DNA from: Coturnix japonica
Taxonomy: Eukaryota; Chordata; Aves; Galliformes; Phasianidae
Length of the DNA: 64,000 nucleotides
Assembly (NCBI RefSeq): GCF_001577835.2
Contig: NC_029521.1
Coordinates: forward strand, 28,583,559-28,647,558
Reading direction: 5' to 3'
Of the stretch, positions 36,440-60,834 are shown one piece after another. How positions within the stretch are numbered: the first letter of the stretch is position 1; the number at the start of each line of letters is the position of its first letter. Below the pieces are notes generated by a model. It did not search any database. It was not told the origin of the DNA and worked only from the letters and a program-made list of their open reading frames with translations. Both the position numbers and the translations under genes were made by a program.

Positions 36440-37660
36440 TTACATGCAGAGGAACGTTCGGGACGGGGCAGGGGGAACCCCCGCAGCCCCTCATTACTCA
36501 TTACATCCAGCCCGGAGGGAACGGAGCCCGAACGTTCCCAGCCCGCAGGGATCCCGACTCAGCCGGGGCTCAGCGCGTCGCTGCCGGCGGTGCTCGGGGA
36601 CACGGTGTCGGGATGCTCCCGGCTGCGGGTTCCGCACCGCCTGCCCCAGCTCGGGGCTACCCGGGGTACTTTGAACCTGTCGGCAGGCGCTTCGGGGATG
36701 GATAATGGATAATGGATAAGGAAAGCAGGCGCATCTGCCGGCGGTTACGAAGTGCAGCTCACTCTCTCTGTTTCATAACCAATTACGCTCAGTTTGGACT
36801 CGCCGCATTTCCTCGGGGGTGGCAGCGCTGCCAAGTGTCAGCGGAGCACGCTCTGCTCGCACCCCGAGGCCCGGCACCCCGAGCTCAGCCCCCCCGCGCT
36901 GACACCGCTCCGAGCATCGCAGCGGGCCCGCACGGAGCGCAGCACGTGTCCGTGAGCCGCGGGGTGGGGGCGGCGAGCGCTCGCTCCGGGAACGCGAAAC
37001 TTGCGACAACGATCGTTTCCCCCCGTGCATTCAGGCCGTGCTCCCGCACACCCCCAGCCCCGGGGCTGATCGCGGCTCCCCCCGCCGCCCTTTGTCCGCC
37101 GCCCCCGGTTCGGCGTTGCGCCCACCCCCCCGGTGGTGGTGGTGCTGACAGCTCGGCGCGGCCCCGGCTCTTACCGTGGTGGCGGCGCGGCCCGGCCGGG
37201 GCCGGCTGTGGGCACCGCTCCGAGCCGCGCTCCCTCCCTCCTGCCGCCGCCGCCGTGCTGCGGGCGGGGAGGGCGGAGGAGGAGGAGGGAGGAAATGCGC
37301 TTGTCACTTCCTGAGCGGGGCCGGCACGGAGGCAGGGCCCGGCCCGCACCTGCGGAGCTCCGCGCCCGCCGCCCCCCGGCTCTGCCCCGCAGCCGCACCC
37401 GGAGCGGCCCCGCCGCGCACCGGGACCGGGCTCCGCTTCCCCGCCAACACCCGGGGAGGAGCACGGCGGGGAGCGACGCCACCGCGATCCCTGCGGGCAC
37501 CGGCACCGCGATGGGAGCTCGGGACGCGTGCTCGGGGCCGGCGGCTCCATCGGGCGGCAGAGAGCGGCTCCTGCCGGCACACGGCAGAACATACGGTTTG
37601 TATGGGCTCCCAGCTGAACGTTCAGCCATCGAGCTTGAGGGATAATTGGATCCATCCCCG
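36440..37660. promoter_or_regulatory. FAM53B: CpG island, FAM53B promoter
   Basis: A dense run of CG dinucleotides and G/C blocks, the strongest in the window, surrounds the FAM53B 5' exon. It has GGGCGGGG-type SP/KLF boxes (37261-37275) and an ETS-type CACTTCCTG at 37305-37313 just upstream of the proposed exon on the minus strand. Long open frames through this block on both strands come from the base composition. Confidence 0.8.
37175..37330 (-). other. FAM53B: FAM53B noncoding first exon (approximate)
   Basis: A clean donor CCACCACG/GTAAGAG on the minus strand (GT at 37174-37173) sits in the middle of the CpG island. The 5' edge (transcription start) cannot be read and is a guess from the ETS and GC boxes. 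Confidence 0.5.
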
Positions 37661-40435
37661 TGGCAGAACAGGGCTCCGAGAGCAGAGCAGAAGGCTGCTG
37701 TCTGTCTGTCTGCTGCCACTGCTCAGTCCAAGCGCAGCATTGCTCACCTCTCGTCCTCCGTGCTGTCAGCAGTGCAGCGTCCTCAATGCAGGAATCTATG
37801 CTCCACGGCTCTGTAACACAACCAGTGCATTGTATCTCAGTGTACCTTAACAAGGAGAGCTGGTACCCTATGTCAGCTACAAAAAGCAAGTGTAGATGGG
37901 TCCCATCTCCGCTCGGCCTGTGATGCTGTCCATGCACACCCAGCCATTCGATAGGCTGCACTGAAGCCCGTTCTTCTGTTAGCCCTGCTTTCCAGCACAA
38001 GTGCATGCACTTGCTACTATCCAAAATTTATATGGCTACAGCAAGCGGTCTGTTTACTTTCCATTAACCTAGAGATCCGCTCATTTCGAGCTATACTGTT
38101 ACCTAACACATGGAAATTAAGCCACGGCTTGGCTTTCCCCCTGTATCAAATAAAACAGTGTTCCTTTCCCTCCTCCATCTCCAGGCTGTAACGGTTCATC
38201 CCTTTCCCACCAATAGCCCCAGATAAACCACATGGATTTCACAGCTGATGATCCCATACGTTAAAATGCTTAATGGGTCCATGCAGTAAAGCGCAAAGGC
38301 TTTTTGTCTTGAGAAGCTATTTACCCCATGCTTTAACTCAGTTCCACCTGTAAAGACAGGCCTTCTTCAATCAATACTTATTTCATTCATTTCACTTGGT
38401 CTCCTCTTTCAGGTATTTCATCCTGACAGGTCACTTCCCCAATACAACCCATAAAAATCACTAGAGCTTCACATACTGAAAACACCCAGCTCAGAAGATG
38501 AGATCTCTGCCCTGGTCTTGAGGTTTAAATGCTTAAGGAGAATGGGAGAGACTTCATTTCAAAGCAGTGGATCCCTCTGGAGGACAGTGGTTGACACCAC
38601 CCTTTCCTTTCTAGTCTTTCCAGGCATCTCATTGAGCTTGGAATCTGGCTCATGAAGCCAGGTGTAAAGCCCAGCAGCACTCAGGGAATGGCAGCCTTTG
38701 GCATGATGTGGATCAACAAAGGAACACAATCCCTCTCTGTCCTGCCTACCTTCCACACACAGCTATTCACAGCTCCATAAAGGTATGTTGGCCCTGCAGC
38801 GCCATCCAACCTAAACTCGGGACTACAAAAAAAAGCTGGTTGAGATCCAAGGATGGTATTGGTTTTACTACCCACAAATCTCATATTTGACAGAGAAATC
38901 ACAAGAAAAACCTCCAGAGAGAAACACAATAGGAGCAGAGCGCATTTCAAATGCTGCTTTTACTCTCCTGTAGTTTAGCTTTGCAGCTGACACTAAAAGT
39001 CACACAACTGTGTATTCATGCAGATACCCACCTTTATGAACTACCACAAAGCTCTCCAAAGCACAAAGCCTCACTGCTCCTAACTCACTGTTTATTTCTC
39101 TGCCTCTTTTAAGAGGCTTCTCACTGAGAAGCTCAGACATCCTGAGTTTATACCTTCATGAAACATCATCTCGCAAGGTGAACTGCCCCAAATCAAGGCC
39201 ATTCTTTGACACCGTTTCCAAATCTTACCAGTCAGTAAAAAAAAATATCATTATTCAAGTCACTATTACAGCCTCCATCATTCATAAGGGTCAGGTTTCT
39301 AACAGCAGATTTCTAACAGCAGGCCTTTGATTATTACTGCCTTCAAAACGCCCTCCTCAGCATGTTTTACAAGCATTCTTCTACTCTCCAGCGATAGTTC
39401 AAAGTGCATGGGCCTAAGAATATTGCCAGCAACAGATCAGATGCAGAACTCATTAGACCCAAGTGATACCTTGTGTGCTTGAGACTGAAGAGAGGCCGCT
39501 ACCAATGTAGGAATCAAAACTCTTTCACTTGTTGGTGCCACTCTGTTTTGTCTGTCCCTCGTCCTTCCTTCCCATAGCACCACCTATCTGCAGGCTCACT
39601 CTTTTCATTCCTTGAGCATTTGACTAGTAAACTTCAGTGTAGTCCTGAGAAGCTGCCAGGCTCAAAAACTCTGCCTCAAACTTGCCCTAAATCCCATTTA
39701 TCTCACAGAGTGTGGATTTATAGGTCAACTCCTCTTCATTACGCAACTAAAATCTATCCTGAGAAATTCACTGGAAGACATACAGTCTTTGTTGGCCATC
39801 ATTATATAGCAAATTAGTAATGAAAGAGGCATATGTCACATGCTAGTGAGATTATAATGTCACACCTTTATATAATTATGGGATCAGTGGAAGCCAGTTA
39901 TGAAGCAAGTCCACATTCCCACAGGTGAGATATGTAAAAGCACTCAATAGTCAGGAAAGAGTCAAGTAATTTCAATGGAGGCAGAACTACACTTAGACCC
40001 AGAACTTCTGAACTTACAGCACTGACTGGTCTTTTTTTTGCAAGCCTTTCAGCTTTTATATTCATTCTCCTCCTTAACAGTTATATTCACATTTACCTAT
40101 GGCAAAAATAAAAGGTCCAACACCTACATCTCAACAGCTTGTTTCCAATTACACCGCAACAGAGAAATGAGACTTGCTTTGTAGAACACCTTTGCTTCTA
40201 TTGGTCACTGATTACCAATCCAGAAATGAAACACCAGATAATCTTTATATTCCAAACGCAAACATCATTCAGCTATCTCAGTCAATACTTAAAATGACTT
40301 ATTTGTCTCTCTCCAACTTGCAGCTTCCCTGAAAGACGTGAGGTTGTAGCAAGGACAAACTTTACAGGCAAGTTATGCAAAGCTGTTATGTTTCTAGGGC
40401 AATGTTTTATAGCCCCTTAGAGTTCCATACATAGC
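37661..40435. other. Intergenic gap FAM53B/EEF1AKMT2
   Basis: About 2.8 kb. I see no gene, CR1 copy or RNA gene. Base composition falls back from the island to AT-rich, with low CpG. Confidence 0.55.
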
Positions 40436-40459
40436 ATTTAACTGTGTACTCAAATAACA

Positions 40460-40465
40460 TTTATT
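40460..40465 (-). terminator. EEF1AKMT2: EEF1AKMT2 poly(A) signal AATAAA
   Basis: On the minus strand AATAAATG lies about 70 nt after the stop codon, giving a very short 3'UTR with cleavage near 40440. Confidence 0.6.
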
Positions 40466-40532
40466 TACACACGTGTCTGAGGTTTGCTGTCAGGCTTACT
40501 TTAAAGTTCAGACCTTTCTCAGCTAATCTAAT

Positions 40533-40651
40533 TTATCCAAGATGGACGCTCTCCCTTTTTTTCCTTTGGAAAACCAATGCTGTTACGCTGTTTCCAATTC
40601 TTCCTCCAAAGCAAAACTTGGGTGTTGGCAGCTCCTCCACAATTTCAAATC
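40533..40651 (-). CDS. EEF1AKMT2: EEF1AKMT2 exon 6 (C-terminus)
   Basis: The acceptor is CTGTCTGGCAG. The G of exon 5 plus GA gives Gly, then FEIVEELPTPKFCFGGR, IGNSVTALVFQRKKRESVHLG and TAA (40535-40533). It matches the known METTL10 end (ELPTPKFSFGGRSGNSVAALVFQ-like) with a few extra bird residues. Confidence 0.92.
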
Positions 40652-43600
40652 CTGCCAGACAGAAATTAAAATGTTTTTATTACAACCAAGTCATTTTATT
40701 CTCCTCTTGGACAACCCCTTTTCCAAACCATTCTTTATTTGTCCGGAAAACTTGCCCTGTCTGTTACTTTGTAATTCCGCAGCACTGTATTGTTACACTG
40801 CACTACTGCTTTATACAGCTGAAACCATTCCATGGGTAATAAAAATCTCAGATGGCTGAATCACACGAATTAATGGCAGAAAAAGATGATTACTTGCCAG
40901 CTATTTGAGTTCCCCAGAAGGGATGGTTGTTTTAGATCCACACTCTCGGACTTTCAAGCTTCAGGCAAGAGATTCAGGAGCAAACCATCACGTTAAAACA
41001 AACAAACAAACAACAAAAACACCTTCAGAAAGGATCAGAAATGTCACTGAGAAGGGGATAAAAATGACCAGTCAGACTTGCCAGCTCCCCTAAACATGGG
41101 TAATTTTTAATGCAGTTGTATGGGTGAACTGGATCTGCTAATAAAAGGTAAAAAGAGAAGGAAAAAGCCACACGGGTATTGAATTCCCTCCTTTCCCAGT
41201 GTAGCTAGACTGAGATCCTTGTTCTCTGAAGTATAATAAAACCCGTGCCACCTTGACATATTGGCAAATGCTGAAGCAGTAATTCTTGAGGAAAACAGTG
41301 AGAATAGGCTGAGGAGTTTATTCATCTTTTTACTACCTTTGTCTCATCCTGATCTGAGAAAATATGTTAACACAGACACAAAAATCTACCCACTGCACCC
41401 TTAACTCAATGATAGGTTGGCAAATGGATCCGTTCAACCGCTCACCTTCTCTGAACTCATTCAGCAGCTCCTCCTTGGTCCAGTTGCAAGATGTTATGAG
41501 GAAAAAGCCCTCTGGCTTCAATGCACTGCAGAGAGATCTCACATACTGCTTCCTCTTTCCAACCGCATCGTCAGGATTAAGGCTCACAGCATCAAAAGTT
41601 CCCTTGTCAATACAGATCTGAAATCCCGACAGCTCAGCTGATGGAACCAGGAAGTCTTCTACCTAAACCAGAAGTCTACAACTGTGAAAACAATCTTCTG
41701 CTCAGGAGCTCCTGAAACTTTAATGCAAACCAGTGCTTTAATACCAAAAAGCCTCAAACTTGGCAATAGAAAAGGGTAAGCCAAAGTTACGATGCCACAT
41801 CAGCTTCTTTACTTTCTACCTATGACATAATAATCTATTTGCTGTAAAGCCCACATATATAACCATTCATCTAAGGCTCAAGCTAACACATCTGGGAGTT
41901 CATTCTTGAAACCATTATTTGTACTTTGATCTCTGGTTTCCTAGATGCTGTGTGCTGGGCCCTGCACAAATACAGAAGACAAGACAGTGCCTGCTAAAAA
42001 GAGATTGCAATTGAGATACAAGAATAGAGACATCATAGGGATAAAGAGCTGGCGGGGAAAAGCACGGAAGAGAAACACTGGTGAATGGCTGGGGCTGGAT
42101 CTCTGGGGGTCAATGGTCACCCCCCTGCTCAAGTAGGGCCTCCCAGAATCCCTGCTGCACAGCTATTGGCAGGGAGTCCTTCCCATAAGGATTTAGTCTT
42201 GTCTTAAAGCTAACATTATAGCTTAATATATCAGAGTATATCAGCTTCAATCCAGAGCCTGTCAAGTGGCTTTCTGCTCTTCTGTTCCCTGTGAGAAGCA
42301 TGGACAGCTTTTGACTGCTACAGACAACAAGATAAACCACAGATGTTCCTGTAAACACAGATTTATTTGGTTAGAGTTCTCTTACAAGGTATAAAACACA
42401 AATGAATTTCAAAATACATCATTAATATATTACAGTGAATGCACCTGAATATCAAGTAGGTCACTTAACCTTGGGGTCAGTTGCTTTCAGTTTCCTTAAT
42501 GAAGATTCTCTCAACACTTACCAGTAATTTAATGTTAGACATCCCTTCTTTCTCCCTTACTTTCTCTGAAAGTTGTATTGCAGAAGGTGAGTAATCAATC
42601 CCAGTGAGGTTAGTGAAGCCATTTCTTGCCTAGATAGAAGCAGAGAATCTTAATTGATGTGCTAGCAGGTTTTTTGTTCCCCAGGTCTATTCTTATGCTC
42701 TATAATTCACCCTCCCCCCTCTTAATCAGGAGGAAAAAAAAGGAAACAACAACAAAAAACACACAACCCGGAACCTTTATTTCTGCTTTTATTTCTCATT
42801 TTTATTTGTTATCACCACCAGAGCTAAAGAGCCAAGGGAACAGACTGCAGTAACCCCATATCTGCCTGCTATCTCATAGGAGAACTGCTGACTGAAAGCT
42901 GGTTGATGTCATCAAGTGGGAAACTGAGGAGAACTGCCAAAAACTCTGGAGGGAAATAAGCTCTTATCTGTACCAGAAGCACCTCCAAACCAGGAATTTT
43001 CTGTGATGAGAACATGCCGATGCCAGATGCTTCTTTAACAAATATGAGACCGAGCCAATATAAGTAATATATTTTATTAATACAGAAAAAACAGTGTAAA
43101 ACTTTCATTTTTCTGATTTTTTCATGCTAACATCTATCTCAATGCAACTATTTGCATGCACTGAGGTCCTTGTATCACTGATTATCAGGCAGGTTACAAA
43201 CCACATAAAAGGGCACATAGAGACTTTCTGCTGACTTTGAACTAGATAACGATAACCCAGTTCTTCCAGCTCCGATAACAAGAGCCTAGCAACCCTTTTG
43301 CAAAGCAGATGGGCTCACACGCCTCTCATCAGCTGGAGCTGGGTACCTGGGAGCAGCGTGGTAACACATTTGCATTCCCAGGTAGGAGCAGATCTGGCAG
43401 CACGTGGGTCAGCCGACCTGGCTGGCTCCAAACCTAGCAGGAAAAGCTATGAAGAGCTACAGCCTTACAGCCAGCTGCAGGCAGAATGGCAGGGGGGGTA
43501 GTGGTCGTTGTTTTCTGAATACCAAGGACCTCAACTAGCATTAAGCAATCTGCTACCTGTCTACTTCTTCCAAAGGCCAATACCTCAACAACAAAGAGAA

Positions 43601-45713
43601 CAACGTTTATTAAAAGTTCTTCCTCCTTTTAGCAGCCCCTCAGTCCGTGTGAGTGCAGTGCTAGCCAGCTGTTCTTAATCAAGGACTAATTTCAGCTAAA
43701 CACAAAGACTGTGTTGTTTGCATTTGATGAAGAACAGCATATTGCTTAGGCTTCTGCCCACGTTCCTCCCCAGAGCTCCAAGAGCAAAGCAAGCTTCCTG
43801 AGATGCCTGTGCTTGAAGGCCTGGGGGTGGAAGCGTAGTTTCCACAACAGTTCTTCTGTTTGGAAACGAAGAGCTTGAGTCACTTCAGGGAGTTTCCATT
43901 CACTCCTATAGTCACTGGGGCAGAGAAGGAAAGTTTAAGGATAAACAACGTTAAATGCTGCTAAACCTGTATGGCCTGACTTCATATGGACAGGAAGGGA
44001 TCATTCACTCCAGTGCTGCAGTCAGATAAGTGTCCTGAAGGTGGTACTCACAAGCAGCCTGTTGCTGCTCCTTAATAGAGCTGGTTCAATTAGCAGCAGA
44101 CACCCTCACTTAGGTGCTAAACTCCTCCTACAGCAGTTTAATAGCTTTTAAAATGCCACTGCAGTCAGTCCATCCTCACAAGGGCTTTAAACTCTTCTAA
44201 AATCAAAGCCCATGCATTACAAACCCAACCCTGACTTCCATTCATTTTCAGTTGTAACTAATGGAACTAATGGAGAATGTTGTTAATAGGAACTACTACA
44301 GCAACAAAGCTTCCTTCTTTCCCAATTCTGCAGTAATATTATAGCAAAGGATGCACTCAGAACCATGAAAGGATTACTGTGGCTGCAAAATCACCTTGCA
44401 TCACTCTGTAACATTACCATAACACTTCAGAACCTGTCTGGTAAGGGGTTTCCACCCTGGCAGAAACGGATGCTTCTTAAAGCACTGACAAGCATTCAAA
44501 GCATTTACACGGCCTACTTGGTTTTGATCACTTTTCGCATCAAGTATGATTGTCAGAACTGAGGATGGACAAGGAGAACTGAGTTCTGAGCACCGATTCT
44601 GTTATAAAAGCAGGAGCTTTCACACAGAATCACAGAATGACCCGGTTGGTATTAGGGACCTCAAGGATCATGTAGTTCCAACCGCCCCTGCCTGGCAGGG
44701 GCTCCGCGGGTCCCGGCCATACGGCCGACCACCATATCACCTTTTACTAGATGCAGCGTGCCCAGGGCCTCGCCGTTCCGAACCTGGTCCCTTGATATAT
44801 AACCTCCGAGAGGAACGGGGCATCCCGCACCCTCGCGCTGGGCCAACCTGTTCGCAGGGCCCAAACACTCTCCTAGTGAGAGTACTTCCCCTACACTATC
44901 GAATCTCTAAATGCTTCCTCTTTGCAGCATACTACACCAATTTCAATCAGTAAAACACCATTCCAGTTCCAATGTCCGAGTACAAGGGAGCTCAAGGGGC
45001 CCTCTTTCTCGCACCACCTGAGTGACTGGCGACACAAATGCCTTTCTCCCCAAACTGTTGGAACAAGGACTTCGAGGTGGTAGTCAAGGCTCAGCAACAG
45101 CGTGACACCAACTCAGCACAAAGTGAACATATTCATTGCTCCCCAGCTACTGCAGAGCCCTTCTTATTGAAGCACCTGCCTAACGACTGACGTAGCTCAT
45201 ATTCCATGTCTGCTTTAAGTATAAATGAATCACATAACATGGTTTGGCTTGGAAGAGACCTTAAAGGTCCAACTAGTCTTGCTGCTGTGGTTCCCGCTAA
45301 CAGCTTCAGGCTCCATCAGAGACATGGCAGATCCATGGAATGCATTGTACCTCAGCAGCTCAGGGTGGTTCTAGGTTCCAGAGGTTGCATTGTCATTTGG
45401 GGTGGTCCTTCTCGTTTTAGTAGAACTTCAAAGTAGCATGGGTTCTGCGGCATAGCTATTGGTTTTAATTACCAATTTCTCCAGCGTCTCCCGTCTCCTG
45501 AAAAGCTCGCAGCTCTCTCTCATACGCCGCATCCCAGCTACAGAAAGGGGGAGAAAAAAAGGAGGAGAGTGAGCCCACTATCACAGCCGATAAACCAAAG
45601 GGCTTCGTGAAGACCAGGCACCCCCTGAGCCAGCACTCACTGGCGGCCTAGTGCCCAGCGCTGAGCGGGTGCGGAACGGCGCCCTCCCCGCGGCCGGCCA
45701 TGTCGTTACTCAT
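40533..45713 (-). CDS. EEF1AKMT2: EEF1AKMT2/METTL10, eEF1A lysine methyltransferase 2 (whole span, six exons, frame disturbed in exons 1-3)
   Basis: Exons found: 45713-45641 (start), 45537-45473, 45054-about 44933, 42629-42522, 41662-41446 and 40651-40533. Together they code about 230 aa of a class I SAM-dependent methyltransferase that in mammals methylates Lys318 of elongation factor eEF1A in the cytosol. Exons 4-6 are clean: GFTNLTGIDYSPSAIQLSE, then CIDKGTFDAVSLNPDD, SCNWTKEELLNEF and FEIVEELPTPKFCFGGR. In exon 3 the SAM-binding loop expected as VLDIGTGNGV reads VLGHWNWNGV because of a +1/-1 base pair of shifts. The exon 1 frame does not join exon 2. Whether this is assembly error or real decay cannot be told here; intact exons 4-6 and splice sites favour a living gene. 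Gene order (tail to FAM53B, head to ABRAXAS2) fits vertebrates. Confidence 0.85.
40652..41445 (-). other. EEF1AKMT2: EEF1AKMT2 intron 5
   Basis: 0.8 kb from donor GTGAGC (41445-41440) to acceptor CTGGCAG; it holds an AAAC repeat only. Confidence 0.85.
40994..41020. repeat. (AAAC)n short tandem repeat
   Basis: Several AAAC units with small interruptions, in EEF1AKMT2 intron 5. Confidence 0.85.
41446..41662 (-). CDS. EEF1AKMT2: EEF1AKMT2 exon 5
   Basis: 217 nt, entering in phase 0 and leaving in phase 1. It reads VEDFLVPSAELSGFQICIDK, then GTFDAVSLNPDDAVGKRKQY and ends TKEELLNEFRE. The acceptor is CTTCTGGTTTAG and the donor GAAG/GTGAGC. It contains the DKGTFDA motif lining the substrate pocket in this family. 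Confidence 0.94.
41663..42521 (-). other. EEF1AKMT2: EEF1AKMT2 intron 4
   Basis: 0.86 kb. A weak CR1-like word (CCCCCTGCTCAAGTAGGGCC near 42120) may be an old remnant; otherwise nothing recognised. Confidence 0.7.
42522..42629 (-). CDS. EEF1AKMT2: EEF1AKMT2 exon 4
   Basis: 108 nt, 36 codons, phase 0 to 0: ARNGFTNLTGIDYSPSAIQL then SEKVREKEGMSNIKLL. GIDYSPSAI is the family's second SAM-contact motif (acidic Asp after the beta strand). The acceptor is TTCTATCTAG and the donor ACTG/GTAAGTG. Confidence 0.94.
42630..44932 (-). other. EEF1AKMT2: EEF1AKMT2 intron 3
   Basis: 2.3 kb, with a CR1 copy (44627-44932) abutting the exon 3 donor. The rest shows no recognisable element. Confidence 0.7.
44627..44932 (-). 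mobile_element. CR1 LINE 3' end abutting EEF1AKMT2 exon 3
   Basis: AGAATCACAGAATGACCCGG, GGACCTCAAGGATCATGTAG and CACTCTCCTAGTGAGAGTAC follow the CR1 reverse complement for about 300 bp, ending near CTAAATGCTTCCTCTTTGCA. It carries unusually many CG pairs and small indels relative to typical CR1. Its 5' end lies within a few bases of the coding exon. Confidence 0.85.
44933..45054 (-). CDS. EEF1AKMT2: EEF1AKMT2 exon 3 (SAM-binding motif I, frame disturbed)
   Basis: The acceptor TTGTTCCAACAG is strong. DNA around 44955-44985 matches the expected coding of VLDIGTGNGV except for one extra G and, 17 bases later, one missing A. The open frame therefore reads LVLGHWNWNGVLLIEI. Upstream, RQSLRWCEKEGPLSSLVL matches the expected RLIRW..K..PL..SVL only with gaps. 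At the 3' end the phase needed by exon 4 is met only by a GTATGC donor (44932) or by removing one G before GTGTAG; the better-looking GTGTAG donor (44937) gives the wrong phase. Boundaries at the 3' end are thus uncertain by 5 bases. Confidence 0.65.
45055..45472 (-). other. EEF1AKMT2: EEF1AKMT2 intron 2
   Basis: 0.42 kb with a CR1 remnant near 45230-45290. Donor GTAATT is weak-consensus; the acceptor is CCAACAG. Confidence 0.75.
45230..45290 (-). mobile_element. CR1 LINE 3' remnant in EEF1AKMT2 intron 2
   Basis: AATCACATAACATGGTTTGG then CTTGGAAGAGACCTTAAAGG matches the reverse-complement CR1 start; short and old. Confidence 0.6.
45473..45537 (-). CDS. EEF1AKMT2: EEF1AKMT2 exon 2
   Basis: 65 nt reading (H)WDAAYERELRAFQETGDAGEI, against the expected HWDAVYERELQTFREYGDTGEIW. 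The acceptor is CCCTTTCTGTAG and the donor ATTG/GTAATT. It enters in phase 2 and leaves in phase 1. One Trp codon seems shortened at the 3' edge. Confidence 0.85.
45641..45713 (-). CDS. EEF1AKMT2: EEF1AKMT2 exon 1 (start codon candidates, frame break)
   Basis: ATG at 45713 (or 45701, same frame) reads MSNDMAGRGEGAVPHPLSAG and meets TAG before the donor GTGAGT (45640). Another frame of the same DNA reads SALGTR, the family's conserved motif (SALGTREHW), and a third joins exon 2 as ALGRHW. Two single-base indels would explain this. The donor is good. A first exon of this size and place fits the gene. Confidence 0.6.
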
Positions 45714-46130
45714 AGAGTGCGGGCCGTTACCATAGAGTGCGGGCCTTTGCTCGGGGCTGGGGGGGACAGAGCGCCGCCCTGGCGGTGTGGAGGACCGTCG
45801 CTCCGTGCTAATTGTCCGGGCTGGCTTTCCTCTATGGAAGGGTGGCTGCGTTGTTTCGTTCTGCGTGTGCTGGCTCATGATTTGTCCTCATCCCCAAGTG
45901 TTTCTTCAAACCAATATGAAATGTCTCCCATGCCGTTAGGCTTGGTGGCTGTGGGTGCTTACAGACGCTCTGGCGGTACATTGGATGACTCTCGGAAGGT
46001 GGCCAAGATTGCCACTGTCGGAACTACATCTCTCAAGCAATCCCCCGCGCTTCACGCCGGAAGCTGGAGGGCGTTGAGCGCTGCGCTGCCTGTGGGAGAG
46101 CGGCCGGCGGCGGGCGGGCCGTGTCCAACG
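45642..46130. promoter_or_regulatory. Bidirectional promoter EEF1AKMT2 / ABRAXAS2
   Basis: The two candidate start codons lie head to head, 417 bp apart (45713 minus, 46131 plus), in GC-rich DNA. An ETS-type GCCGGAAGC occurs at 46056-46064 and an AACTACATCTCTCAAG word, loosely ZNF143-like, at 46022-46037. A 15-bp direct repeat (CATAGAGTGCGGGCC) lies at 45711 and 45731. No TATA box was seen, as usual for housekeeping pairs. Confidence 0.65.
45711..45745. repeat. 15-bp direct repeat with 20-bp period at EEF1AKMT2 start
   Basis: CATAGAGTGCGGGCC occurs exactly at 45711-45725 and 45731-45745, each preceded by TTAC. The first copy contains the EEF1AKMT2 ATG on the minus strand; the second has the same ATA context without its ATG. 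Confidence 0.9.

Positions 46131-60834
<14,704 letters not shown>

Larger units (their letters stand above)
27573..37174 (-). other. FAM53B: FAM53B 5' intron (about 9.6 kb, interrupting the 5'UTR)
   Basis: The intron runs from donor GTAAGAG at the CpG island (37174) to the acceptor at 27573. It contains CR1 fragments at 30619, 30990, 31783 and 33343 and an assembly gap of 10 N. An AT-rich block at 35100-35345 and another at 28490-28680 look unlike repeat DNA. A minus-strand open frame at 34469-33648 (273 codons) has no recognisable content. Confidence 0.7.

Noticed and set aside
36885-38024. 379-codon minus-strand open frame over the CpG island, and the plus-strand frames at 36712-37314 and 37176-37850
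   Set aside because: GC-rich sequence lacks stops in several frames at once; the peptides are Arg/Pro/Gly/Ala-rich low complexity and cross the FAM53B first exon and its donor.
42110-42170. CR1-like words near CCCCCTGCTCAAGTAGGGCC
   Set aside because: The match is too short and unsupported on both sides to call an element; mentioned only in the intron entry.
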